NCBI GenBank assembly: GCA_026713285.1
Contig: JAPOOT010000332.1
Coordinates: 1 to 24,034 of the forward strand
Direction: 5' to 3'
DNA from: Gemmatimonadota bacterium
Lineage (GTDB): Bacteria; JAAXHH01
Length of the DNA stretch: 24,034 nucleotides
Shown: positions 7,311-17,759 of the stretch, piece by piece
Numbering within the stretch: the stretch's first letter is position 1
Layout of the letters: each line of letters starts with the position of its first letter
Program-made: the position numbers and the translations under genes
Notes under the pieces: model-generated
What the model was told of the DNA's origin: nothing
The model's input: only the letters and a program-made list of their open reading frames with translations
Database searches by the model: none

Positions 7311-9704
7311 ATGACTAAGGCTAGTTTGATTATTGCGGCAGTGGCGCGCTGTTGTATGGCAGCGGGCGCAATTTACTTCACGAGCGCGATTCATGCCCCG
7401 CCGACCGCCGACGCCCAAGTTACCGAGCACCGGCTCACCATTCTCCACACCAACGATCTACGGGGCGGCATCTACTCCGAGGACGGTTTCGACGATGGGG
7501 ACCAGGCAGGGGACCAGGACCCGGAAGATGCGGCGGACCGGGGCGGCCTGGCCGCGCTCGCGTCGATGATCCGTGCCCATGGCCGCGCCGGCGCAGACTC
7601 GATCCTCGTACTGGACGGTGGAAACGCCATGGGCGCGACGCCTGCCTGCGACGTGGACGGCTGCCGCACGCTGTTTCAACTCATGGACATGGCGGGGTAC
7701 GATGCCATGGCGGTAGGCGGCCACGAGTTCACATATGGTATCGACACCCTCACCACCCGCGCCGACCAGGCGGATTTCCCCATCCTGGGCGCCAACCTGG
7801 GACTTGGCGACACGGTCCATGGGGCCACCACACCTTTTCTCCTGACCGAAAGGAGCGGACTGCGGATCGCTGTCATGGGGCTCGTTTCCTCCCGAATGGC
7901 CGACGACCTTTCATCGGTGGACCCTGCGGACTTGGAATTCCACGATCCGCGGGAGACACTCGAGTCACTTCTGGCTGGGCCCGCGGGCCTCGCAGACTTG
8001 CGAATCGCACTCGTCAACATGAGCATGGACGAGGCAAGGGACCTCGCGCTGGCCTTTCCCCGGGTACAGTTGTTCATCGCGGGAGGCACGGCTGCCGGTC
8101 CCGAACCGCGCCCGGCAGAGCATGTGGTCCGCTTCGTCGGTGGCCGATACCTGGTTACCACGCCGGGACGGGGAACCCACCTGGGCAGACTCGAAATCAA
8201 CTTCCGCCGGGACGGCGCCAAGACGGCTGTTTCCAATCTGAATCCCGTACTGGTACCTGCCGGTTTGTCCCTGCTTCCAAACCTTGCGACTGCGACAGGT
8301 TCAGCCGATACATCCGGTGCCGCGAATTCTGTTCCTGCGCCCGCGCCTGATTCGTCCGGTACATCCGGCCCCGCGGTACGGGATATAGCGCCTGCGCCGT
8401 TGGATCCCACAGTTCCGGATACTGCGCCCGTGCCATTGGATCCCTCGGTATCGGCTGTCGTGTCCCGGCACAGGGAAACCGTGCGCAGAATCTATGACGT
8501 CCGCATTGGCAGGACCCGGGAACCCATCGAGGATACCGGATCCTGGATCGCCGACCTGGCGCGCACGAAACTGGCGGCCGACGTCGCGGTGATCGATCGG
8601 CACGCGCTTCGGCCGTTACGATTGGACGGGGAGGTTCGACTGCGTTCGGTTACCCGCCTGGTACGCGACAACGATGTGCTCGTTCGCGTTTCCATGTCGG
8701 GACGGCAGTTGCGGGCATGGGCCGGCAGGCTGCCGCGGGAACACGAAGTGGTCTTTGCGGGCTACGATGGGGATTCCGGCGCGGTCGACGGGCGGCCGCT
8801 GAATCGGGACAGGACGTACGTGGTGGCATTCCCGTTGGTCCTGGCGGATCAGGACCTGACCCGCCAGGCCAGGAATTCTCGCTTATCGAACGTTCCCGGT
8901 GCACGCATTGGACTGAGGGAAATGGTGGCAGCCCACGTGCGGATTCACGGTACTGTGGATCGCTGGGACGGAATCCGGCGGGGGCCGCGCAGTGCCACAG
9001 AGGGCAGCACACGGTTTAACGGGTCCTTGTCGCAGACTACGCTGGAAGGGCCTGTCGACCAGTACAGCCGCGATCCGTTCCTGAGCGGCGAGGAAGCCCT
9101 GGCCTGGATCGTCAACGTAGAGCACAATTCAACCCGGTACACCCCGGCGGGAACGTTTTCGGCCCTGTTGAGGACAGGCTACGGCAGGTTGAACAACAAC
9201 GGGAGCCAACGGGAGGCTTTGGACCGGATCGACGGCGAACTGCTCTATTCACTGCCGTATTCGCAACTGTCCCAGTTCCTCGGGTTCGACGTCAACACGG
9301 TATGGACGGGTGACGAAGGCCGGAAGCACCCCGTCGTGATTCGGTTCAAGGGAGGTCTCCAGTCGGAGCTCGGTTCCCGGGCGATCGTACGAGTCGGCCT
9401 GGCCCTGGAGAGAGACCGGATCACCGCGATGAATGTCGTGGGCATCGAGGTGGCGCCCGAGTACCGTACGACGCTTCTTCCAGGCAATACGCTGTCGTCT
9501 CAGGCCCGGGTCTTCTGGGGTACCGGTCGGCACCAGACCGTGTCCGTACAGCACTTCAACCACCTGCGTTTCCGCCTGCTGGACGATCTTGCAGCCACGC
9601 TCGACGCGAACATCTTCCTCCATCGGGACAGCGACATCGACCGGTCGGCCGTCAAATTCGAACTGCAGGTCGGCCTCGGATACGACTGGCGTTACTACAG
9701 GTGA
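7311..9704 (+). CDS. secreted 5'-nucleotidase-like pseudoenzyme with barrel-like C-terminus
   Basis: 797 aa from the ATG at 7311 (AGGG 10 bp upstream; the TTG at 7305 is too close to it). An N-terminal hydrophobic segment of about 28 residues looks like an export signal. Residues about 42-320 follow the UshA metallophosphatase fold (LTILHTND, AVGGHEF, final FIAGG), residues about 380-550 the 5'-nucleotidase C-terminal domain (WIADLARTKLAADVAVID), and about 575-797 alternate polar and hydrophobic residues like an outer-membrane barrel, ending GYDWRYYR. Residues 320-385 are a Pro/Ala/Ser/Asp linker with repeats. Against E. coli UshA, D41 (here D49) and H117 (H138) are kept, but H43 is R51, D84 is N105, N116 is G137, D120 is T141, H217 is Asn (N236) and the GHSH metal pair reads GGTA (258-261). 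Nucleotide hydrolysis is therefore unlikely. The three-part layout is read from the sequence; surface location and a binding role are inference. Confidence 0.75.
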   Translation: MTKASLIIAAVARCCMAAGAIYFTSAIHAPPTADAQVTEHRLTILHTNDLRGGIYSEDGFDDGDQAGDQDPEDAADRGGLAALASMIRAHGRAGADSILVLDGGNAMGATPACDVDGCRTLFQLMDMAGYDAMAVGGHEFTYGIDTLTTRADQADFPILGANLGLGDTVHGATTPFLLTERSGLRIAVMGLVSSRMADDLSSVDPADLEFHDPRETLESLLAGPAGLADLRIALVNMSMDEARDLALAFPRVQLFIAGGTAAGPEPRPAEHVVRFVGGRYLVTTPGRGTHLGRLEINFRRDGAKTAVSNLNPVLVPAGLSLLPNLATATGSADTSGAANSVPAPAPDSSGTSGPAVRDIAPAPLDPTVPDTAPVPLDPSVSAVVSRHRETVRRIYDVRIGRTREPIEDTGSWIADLARTKLAADVAVIDRHALRPLRLDGEVRLRSVTRLVRDNDVLVRVSMSGRQLRAWAGRLPREHEVVFAGYDGDSGAVDGRPLNRDRTYVVAFPLVLADQDLTRQARNSRLSNVPGARIGLREMVAAHVRIHGTVDRWDGIRRGPRSATEGSTRFNGSLSQTTLEGPVDQYSRDPFLSGEEALAWIVNVEHNSTRYTPAGTFSALLRTGYGRLNNNGSQREALDRIDGELLYSLPYSQLSQFLGFDVNTVWTGDEGRKHPVVIRFKGGLQSELGSRAIVRVGLALERDRITAMNVVGIEVAPEYRTTLLPGNTLSSQARVFWGTGRHQTVSVQHFNHLRFRLLDDLAATLDANIFLHRDSDIDRSAVKFELQVGLGYDWRYYR
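8382..8453 (+). repeat. 36-bp direct repeat, 2 units, in the linker of the 5'-nucleotidase-like gene
   Basis: Units 8382-8417 and 8418-8453 encode DIAPAPLDPTVP and DTAPVPLDPSVS. They lie in the Pro-rich linker between the two nucleotidase-type domains, where length change would be tolerated. Confidence 0.7.
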
Positions 9705-9762
9705 CCGCGGAAGCGCCTTAGCCTGCTGGTCCATTTGCCGAAACAGGGCCACTTCAACGCAC

Positions 9763-10500
9763 TCAGTTCTCCCTCGCCACGTGCCGATCTTCATAGACAC
9801 CCTTCAGAAACTTCTCCGGATTGAATGCTTCGGGCATGTAATGCCATGCCGTGCTGTAGCGCGTGCGGCGGCTGTGGTTATCGTAGGCGCCGTGCAGGAG
9901 ATTTGCGGAAAACAGCACGACCGTCCCCGCGGGGATGACCAGGTCCACGGCCTGCGCTTCATCGACCTTTGTCCAGCTGCCATGGCGGCTTAATTCGCTG
10001 CGGTGCTCGACAATCTCGCCTATCCGGTGACTGCCGGGCACTACCCGCAAACAGCCGTTCGCCACGTCCGCATCTTCCAGGTAAATCCCGCAACTGACTA
10101 TGCGATCCGTGTCGGTCCCGAAATAGAAATTGTCCTGGTGCCAGCCCGTCGACGTGCCGCCATTGGGCAGCTTCGGGAAGAACTTGGTGCCGAACACGTC
10201 GATATCTCCACCAATCAGATCGGCCACGCGGTCCACAATCGCCGGCTCGCGCGCCAGTTCCAGCACACGGCCGTCGACCACGCAAACCCCCTGGACTTTG
10301 TGCAACAAACCCGCCCGAGGTTCGCCTCGCTCGTCCAACTCGAGCGCCCAGTGGGGTGTCTGCTCTTTCAATTTGCTTCCCTCGGCGACCAGTTCATCGA
10401 ACACCTGCTTGTACCAGGCCAGTCGCTCACCTTGAATGAGGGCTTCAAAAACGAGATAGCCGTCTTCTCGAAACTGCAGTATCTGTTCGTCAGTCAACAT
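9763..10500 (-). CDS. phytanoyl-CoA dioxygenase (PhyH) family protein
   Basis: 245 aa with the canonical N-terminus MLTDEQILQFREDGYLVFEALI. The Fe(II) triad is H121-Q-D123 (STGWHQDNFYFG) and H203 (NLLHGAYDN), with RRTRYS (211-216) supplying the 2-oxoglutarate Arg; LRVVPGSH (151-158) is typical. GAGG lies 6 bases before the ATG. It is the third PhyH here and the most canonical. It is the second gene of a leftward pair, 24 bp after the DUF4377-type lipoprotein, and converges on the 5'-nucleotidase-like gene 58 bp away. Low similarity to the other two PhyH proteins by eye argues against recent duplication. Substrate unknown. Confidence 0.92.
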   Translation of the reverse strand: MLTDEQILQFREDGYLVFEALIQGERLAWYKQVFDELVAEGSKLKEQTPHWALELDERGEPRAGLLHKVQGVCVVDGRVLELAREPAIVDRVADLIGGDIDVFGTKFFPKLPNGGTSTGWHQDNFYFGTDTDRIVSCGIYLEDADVANGCLRVVPGSHRIGEIVEHRSELSRHGSWTKVDEAQAVDLVIPAGTVVLFSANLLHGAYDNHSRRTRYSTAWHYMPEAFNPEKFLKGVYEDRHVAREN

Positions 10501-10524
10501 GAGAACCTCATTGGATCGGCGGGA

Positions 10525-11358
10525 TCATCCGCCTGGCATTTCTTCAAGCGTCTCCAGCCAGCGATAGCCGTATTCCGGAACGGTTGGCGATCCGGTCATA
10601 CCATCGGGAAACATACTGAACTTCTCGACGCGCAGGCAATAGTTGTATTCGTGCCTGGGATTGAAACCCACGATCTCGCCTCGGTAGGGTGCATCATTGA
10701 AGACCTTGCAGAACCCGGAATGGCCGTCGCCGCACTCGACCCTGCCCCAATCGATGGTGATCTCTTCCTCGGGACCTTCCGCCCTGGTTTTCGAGACGAT
10801 TTCATCCAACACGTATCTGCCGTCTGCATACCTGTTGGCTTCGAGGACATAGTGATAGCCGGCCTCATAATCGAAGCCGGTGATCAAGTCTTCGTACGGC
10901 GCACCGTCCAACACCAGGCAGAAGTCGTCGCTTTGGGCGCACACCACACGCGCCGGACCCACCGCCAGGGTTGTGTGGGTGGAAGGCGCCGGGGTCTTTT
11001 CCAATTGCTCCAGCAGGCGATATGCATAACGGCCGGCATCCTGCGGAGGCTCTCCCCCTCCCCAGGGATCGTACTTGCCGATGCGCAGGCGATAGGTATA
11101 GCCTGCTTCGTATTCGAATCCTTCGATCGCATCGTAGAACAAACTGCCGTCGACCACCATGCATGTCCGCAGACCCACGCCGTAGCACCTGGCCAGCGTG
11201 GGGCCGACGGTCACCACGCGTGTCTCGATATACTCCGGCCCGTCCGGTCCGGGCCCAACCGGATCCTTGGAATCGTTACAGCCGGCGAATACCAGGGTCG
11301 TCAGGATAACCAACAACGAGAGAACGGAGTTTTGGCGGCGATGGGATGAAGTAATCAA
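10525..11358 (-). CDS. lipoprotein with three DUF4377-like repeats
   Basis: 277 aa. The N-terminus HRRQNSVLSLLVILTTLVFAGC is a lipoprotein signal with C27 as the lipidated Cys, so the protein is membrane-anchored outside the cytoplasm. Three tandem repeats follow (about 43-123, 127-190 and 199-276). Each has a strand with a Cys pair 7-8 residues apart (C58/C66, C140/C147, C209/C217), then I-x-GF-x-YE-x-GY-x-Y-x-L (the third reads VGFNPRHEYNYCLRV). This pattern is that of DUF4377, a domain of unknown function usually present once in bacterial lipoproteins. The start is TTG; no ATG or GTG lies upstream in frame and the basic N-terminus needs it. It shares a divergent 258-bp promoter region with katG and precedes a PhyH gene. 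No function is assigned. Confidence 0.75.
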   Translation of the reverse strand: MITSSHRRQNSVLSLLVILTTLVFAGCNDSKDPVGPGPDGPEYIETRVVTVGPTLARCYGVGLRTCMVVDGSLFYDAIEGFEYEAGYTYRLRIGKYDPWGGGEPPQDAGRYAYRLLEQLEKTPAPSTHTTLAVGPARVVCAQSDDFCLVLDGAPYEDLITGFDYEAGYHYVLEANRYADGRYVLDEIVSKTRAEGPEEEITIDWGRVECGDGHSGFCKVFNDAPYRGEIVGFNPRHEYNYCLRVEKFSMFPDGMTGSPTVPEYGYRWLETLEEMPGG

Positions 11359-11616
11359 GTATGGAATGCTGGCGCGCCACGGATGGGACAGCGGGAACGG
11401 TATGCTAACTTATTCTAAACTTACCGAAACTTCCTATGAAGCATCAAGGCCAATTTGAGGGAGCTGTGGTTCTCGCGCGCGTGCAATTCGCCCCATATTC
11501 CTCTTGCCTGGACAAGGGTAAGATCGGTATTTTCCCTAACCGAATGGATGTAAGTGCGGCAGGCGACGAATCTCAATGATCGTGCGCTAATCAGAACTCT
11601 TTAACGGAGGAAGGAA

Positions 11617-13749
<2,133 letters not shown>

Positions 13750-14282
13750 TCTCCGAGAGTACTCGCAGGGGCATCGAGCAACCATGCGAGGCGTAGCATC
13801 AGGGCCACCAGGGCATCAGAGATTTTGAAGTCCGGGTGGTCCTTTTCATTTCGGGCGCCTGGTAGCTGGCAACGAGTAGTGGGAGACGACTGGCGTGCGC
13901 CGATCTGCCGACGCCCACAGTCAACCGTATGTATCGAAGCGCGAAGAGCACCCACGGCGCGGTACCAGCAGGCATTGTCGCGACCTTTATTGAATGCGAA
14001 GGCTTTGTGCTTGTTCCCATTCGGCGTCCCGGTTTATTTTACCTCTTCATCCTGTAGAACGGGACGTGCGCCGGAAACGGAGTGCTTGCGACCAGATACG
14101 GAGATACGGAGCGCGGCCGACCTGATTCGGAGCGCGGCCGACCTGATTCGGAATGCGGCCCACTAATTACGGAGCGCGTCCGACTAATTACGGAGCGCGT
14201 CCGACCTGATTCGGAATGCGGCCCACTAATTACGGAGCGCGTCCGACTAATTACGGAGCGCGGCCGACTTGGAGAGAACCTC
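13750..14282. other. 533-bp intergenic region between katG and the dipeptidase gene
   Basis: 13750-14107 holds nothing I can support: short open frames on both strands give no family-like protein, and CGAG-AGTA-CTCG at 13753-13764 is too weak to call a terminator. 14108-14275 is a 21-bp tandem array ending in the ribosome-binding site of the dipeptidase gene. Confidence 0.65.
14108..14275. repeat. 21-bp tandem repeat, 8 units with 63-bp higher-order period
   Basis: Units start at 14108, 14129, 14150, 14171, 14192, 14213, 14234 and 14255. All begin GGAGCGCG or GGAATGCG and end CTGATTC or CTAATTAC; the last is truncated and runs into GGAGAGAACCTC, the ribosome-binding region. The unit types at 14150-14212 (three units) are repeated at 14213-14275, so a 63-bp block appears to have duplicated. 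No spacers, so not CRISPR. At 7 codons per unit the array is open in several frames. Confidence 0.9.
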
Positions 14283-15338
14283 ATGCTGATCGTCGATTCC
14301 CACCTCGATATCGCCTTCAACGCCCTCGAATGGGACCGGGACCTGTTCCAGCCCATCGCAAGGATCCGCGAAGCCGAGGCCGGCATGGGTCAGAAAGGAC
14401 GCGGTCTGGGCGTGGTGAATTTCGAGGAACTGCGGCGCGGCGGAATCGGACTGGCGTTCGTAACGGTGAACTGCCGGATCGCTTCGATGGGCAAGCGTTT
14501 TGGCGGGGTGCGCACCCAGGACATCGCCTATGCCAAATGCATGGGAGAACTGGCCTACTACCGCCTGATGGAGGCCAGGGGCGTCTTTCGGCAGGTGCGC
14601 AACCGGGCCGAACTCGACGCCCACCTGGCCGAGTGGGAAGCCGATCCCGAGACGACTCCGCTCGGGTTTGTCCTCAGTATGGAGGGAGCGGACGGCATCG
14701 TAGGTCCCGAACAGGTTTCAGCATGGTGGGATGAGGGCCTGCGGGTCGTGAGCCTCTGTCACTACGGAATAAGTTCCTACGCCCACGGCACCCAGGCGCC
14801 TGGCGGCCTGACTGACAGGGGCCGCCCCATGCTCGAAGCCCTGGAGGCGGCGGGGATGATCCTCGACGTGAGCCACCTGGCCGAGCAGGCATTCTGGGAA
14901 GCAATGGGCATCTTCAACGGTCCCGTGCTGGCCACCCACAACTGTTGCCGGGCGCTGTGCGACCACGATCGCCAACTCGACGATCGACAGATCAAGGCCC
15001 TGGCCGAGCGTGGAGGCGTCATCGGCACGGCCATGGACGTCTGGATGATCTCCCCCCTGTGGGACCCGGTCGCGATGGACAACTCCGCCATCACCTTTGA
15101 AACCGTGGTGGACCACATCGACCATGTCTGCCAGCTGACCGGGAGTGCGCGCCACGCCGCCATCGGGACCGACCTGGACGGCGGCTACGGCAAGGAACAA
15201 AGTCCCGCCGATATGGAGACCATCGCCGATCTTCGGAAAATACCCGCCATTCTTGAACGACGCGGTTACTCGCAAACAGACATCTCCGACATCATGCACG
15301 GCAACTGGGTACGGACTTTGCGCGCGGCGTGGAGTTGA
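14283..15338 (+). CDS. membrane dipeptidase (renal dipeptidase, peptidase M19) homologue
   Basis: 351 aa, a normal length for bacterial members; no signal peptide, so probably cytoplasmic. M19 enzymes are binuclear Zn hydrolases of dipeptides, including D-residue and cyclic substrates. Zn ligands are in place: H7-x-D9 (VDSHLD), E134 (LSMEGADG), H198 (LDVSHLAE) and H219 (ATHNCC), with D297 in GTDLDGG. H198 and H219 keep the 21-residue spacing of the human enzyme. The usual HSN after the last His reads HNC, a mild change. I chose the ATG at 14283 because GGAGAG precedes it by 7 bp and VDSHLD should be near the N-terminus; an in-frame TTG at 14082 would add 67 residues made almost wholly of the tandem repeat. 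The FG-GAP gene follows after 127 bp. Confidence 0.9.
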   Translation: MLIVDSHLDIAFNALEWDRDLFQPIARIREAEAGMGQKGRGLGVVNFEELRRGGIGLAFVTVNCRIASMGKRFGGVRTQDIAYAKCMGELAYYRLMEARGVFRQVRNRAELDAHLAEWEADPETTPLGFVLSMEGADGIVGPEQVSAWWDEGLRVVSLCHYGISSYAHGTQAPGGLTDRGRPMLEALEAAGMILDVSHLAEQAFWEAMGIFNGPVLATHNCCRALCDHDRQLDDRQIKALAERGGVIGTAMDVWMISPLWDPVAMDNSAITFETVVDHIDHVCQLTGSARHAAIGTDLDGGYGKEQSPADMETIADLRKIPAILERRGYSQTDISDIMHGNWVRTLRAAWS

Positions 15339-15465
15339 TTTAAACGGAATCGTACATTGATCTATGGCGGTTCCTGCTTCGCGCATCGGGGACGAAGTTG
15401 CCGAGTTATCCCACATATGCCACGCAACCGATACATGCAGTCGAATGAATCCGGAGGCCCGACTG

Positions 15466-16578
15466 ATGCCAGAAACACCCGTGTTCCGACGACACACGAT
15501 CTACGAAGGAACCCCCGCCGAACGCATGTCGTGCATCGTAGGCGACCTCGACAACGATGGCGTTCCCGATTTCATCATCCCCACCCGCAATCCGGATGAA
15601 CTCGTCTGGTTCGGGAGAACGGATCAAGGCGTATGGGTGCCCCATCTTATGGATGATTCGTTCCCAAGCATCAGCGTCGGCGCCGCCTTGGTCGATCTGA
15701 CCGGCAACGGCAAGCTCGATCTGATTTCCGGCACCAGTGACCGAGGCAACTTCATCTACTGGTGGGAGTGCCCCGACGATCCCACCTGGCGGTGGACGCG
15801 TCGCGTGGTCTTTGAACTTCCCCACAACCGGATCCACGACCTGATCCTGGCGGACATCGACGGGGACGGAAGACAGGAATTGTACGTCTGGAACCCGGAC
15901 GCGGAATTGATTCTTACGGTCCCGGTGCCCGACGATCCTTACGTGACTCCCTGGCCCGGCGTCCGCAAGATAGACACCGGTGTAAACGAACAGGCGCTCG
16001 ACGTTGCCGACGTCGACGGGGACGGAAGGCTCGAGCTCATCGCCGGCACTTCCTGGTACCGCCTTTCAGAGAACGGCGAATGGGAACGGCACGTTTTCGC
16101 CGAAGGGTACGGCGGTGTGCGGGTCGGAGCGGCCGACTTCGACGGGGACGGCCGTGTCGAGATCGCACTGTGCGAGGTGGCCCTCGACATCGGCCAGACC
16201 TACGGCCGACTCGCGATATTCAGACCGGGGGCGGACGTCGAGCAACCGTGGGAAGCCGAAATCCTGCACGACCGGTTGCTCGATGCGCATACGCTACAGG
16301 TGGCGGACTTCGACGGGGATGGACGGCCCGACATTTACGTGGGCGAGATGGGCCGGGGAGACTGGACCCTGCCGCATCCACCGCAGCAAATACTCTTTCT
16401 GAGCCGCGGGGACCGGATGGAGCAGCACGTCATCGACACGGGGATCGGAACGCACGAAGCCCAGGTCATCGAACTGGACGGGAAGGTCGGCATCATCAGC
16501 AAGCCCTACCGCTGGCTCCAGGACACCGCGCCGAGACCGCAGTTGGTGGACAACCTCTACCTGTACCTGCCGGAGTGA
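15466..16578 (+). CDS. FG-GAP/VCBS-repeat beta-propeller protein
   Basis: 370 aa. Six D-x-D-x-D/N-G-type calcium loops begin near residues 27 (GDLDNDGVPD), 77 (VDLTGNGKLD), 130 (ADIDGDGRQE), 182 (ADVDGDGRLE), 224 (ADFDGDGRVE) and 281 (ADFDGDGRPD). Each is followed by a strand such as LIAGT or IYVGE, which indicates a six- or seven-bladed propeller. The ATG at 15466 has GGAGG 8 bp upstream; in-frame ATGs at 15364 and 15445 lack one. No signal peptide or anchor is visible from this start, which is unusual because most FG-GAP proteins are exported. It may bind carbohydrate or protein partners; no catalytic residues are recognisable. It follows the dipeptidase gene by 127 bp on the same strand. 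Confidence 0.85.
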   Translation: MPETPVFRRHTIYEGTPAERMSCIVGDLDNDGVPDFIIPTRNPDELVWFGRTDQGVWVPHLMDDSFPSISVGAALVDLTGNGKLDLISGTSDRGNFIYWWECPDDPTWRWTRRVVFELPHNRIHDLILADIDGDGRQELYVWNPDAELILTVPVPDDPYVTPWPGVRKIDTGVNEQALDVADVDGDGRLELIAGTSWYRLSENGEWERHVFAEGYGGVRVGAADFDGDGRVEIALCEVALDIGQTYGRLAIFRPGADVEQPWEAEILHDRLLDAHTLQVADFDGDGRPDIYVGEMGRGDWTLPHPPQQILFLSRGDRMEQHVIDTGIGTHEAQVIELDGKVGIISKPYRWLQDTAPRPQLVDNLYLYLPE

Positions 16579-16713
16579 GGACGCGACGGCCCCGCCGGAC
16601 CATTCGCAGGTACCAGCGTTTCATTCGCCGGCCAGGCGCATCTTCACCGGTCCCGCCAGACACTGCGCTAGGCCGGCAACCACTTACTGTTCGCGGTCAG
16701 TTGGAGTTGCTAA

Positions 16714-17751
16714 ATGCCGCAACTGGACTATAGAAAGAAGCCCGCCGAGGAAGTAAGAATCCTGCTCGGGAGACATAAAGGGCTCCTGCCCGTTGAGATG
16801 CACTGTGATTCCCACGAAATCACGTGGGTTGATTTCGGGGATATGCACCTGCGCGAGACCTTCCTCGAAATATCCGCCGAAGAATTGCTTCAAAGTAAAC
16901 CTGATACGCTCACGATAATCACCGATCTGGACGTACTTGATCAGTCGGATCTCTATGCGGATTCACTGTCGCCTTCCGGGTTCATTTTCCAGATTGGACG
17001 ATGCGGTTCGACCCTGCTTGCCAAGGTGTTGTCGAAACTGGAACGGCACATCGTCATCAAGGAAGCACCGCTGGTGGAACAAGCGCTGGGTGTTGAATTC
17101 GAGCAGTTATTCAACGCCTCGCGTCCTGCCTTTTTGCAGTCGCTGCTGAACATCTATGGCCACAGGCGTCTGCCGGAACACGACCGGTTTTTTATGAAAC
17201 TCTCCAGCAACCACGTCAAACGACTGGGTATGATCCGCGGCCTGTATCCTAATGTGCCCTGGCTCTTTCTCTATCGTAATCCCCTGGAAACCATCCCAAC
17301 TTCCCTCGACGGCCCCGCGTGGAACGTCCGCAACAAGAATACGCCGGAAGGTTCTTTCGAATCAGCCCTTCCCATTGAAAAGGTGAGGCAGTTGAGTGAT
17401 GTGGAATTCAGCGTACAGGTAGAGGCATCCAGTTTCAGAATCGTTCTTGAGAACACCTCCGATCATAGTCTCTTCGTAGACTATACCCAGCTGCGGCCGG
17501 AAAACATCCCCGACATCCTCCGCTTTTTTAATATCGATGTGACTGAGGAGGAATTGGTAGAAATGATTGAACCTTTCGGATTCTATTCGAAAAGCGATGC
17601 GGAATACGTGCCGTTCGAGTCTGACAGTGAGTTGAAGCGGAGTAAGGTGACGGATGAAATCAGGCGGGCAATTGACGTGGAATTGTGGGATCTGTATCTC
17701 GCCCTTCAGGAATCAACACGGAACATCAGCCAGGTCTATGGCAATCCTTGA
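16714..17751 (+). CDS. sulfotransferase-fold protein
   Basis: 345 aa. Sulfotransferases move sulfate from PAPS to alcohols, amines or sugars. The 5'-phosphosulfate loop is visible as FIFQIGRCGSTLLAKVL (residues 90-106) and the 3'-phosphate-binding segment as PWLFLYRNPLETIPTSL (181-197), with FMKLSS (159-164) between them. The N-terminal 85 residues resemble nothing I can name. The ATG has GGAG 7 bp upstream. Base composition is visibly AT-richer than the flanking FG-GAP and enolase genes, which may point to different ancestry. The stop is 8 bp before the zinc-ribbon gene, whose ribosome-binding site overlaps it, so the two are probably co-translated. No PAPS-synthesis or sulfatase gene is in the window; the acceptor is unknown. 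Confidence 0.75.
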   Translation: MPQLDYRKKPAEEVRILLGRHKGLLPVEMHCDSHEITWVDFGDMHLRETFLEISAEELLQSKPDTLTIITDLDVLDQSDLYADSLSPSGFIFQIGRCGSTLLAKVLSKLERHIVIKEAPLVEQALGVEFEQLFNASRPAFLQSLLNIYGHRRLPEHDRFFMKLSSNHVKRLGMIRGLYPNVPWLFLYRNPLETIPTSLDGPAWNVRNKNTPEGSFESALPIEKVRQLSDVEFSVQVEASSFRIVLENTSDHSLFVDYTQLRPENIPDILRFFNIDVTEEELVEMIEPFGFYSKSDAEYVPFESDSELKRSKVTDEIRRAIDVELWDLYLALQESTRNISQVYGNP

Positions 17752-17759
17752 GGAACTAG

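Noticed and set aside
10003..11349. 448-codon open frame on the plus strand opposite the PhyH and lipoprotein genes
   Set aside because: Antisense to two clear genes and their junction; no recognisable protein features.
13753..13764. Terminator after katG (CGAG-AGTA-CTCG)
   Set aside because: A 4-bp stem with no T-run is too weak to support a terminator call.
13825..14166. 113-codon open frame between katG and the dipeptidase gene
   Set aside because: Arg/Ser-rich, no protein-like pattern, and its end is repeat sequence.
14108..14275. CRISPR-like array
   Set aside because: Units are contiguous 21-bp repeats without unique spacers, and no cas genes are present; the same applies to the 10-bp array at 23701-23820.
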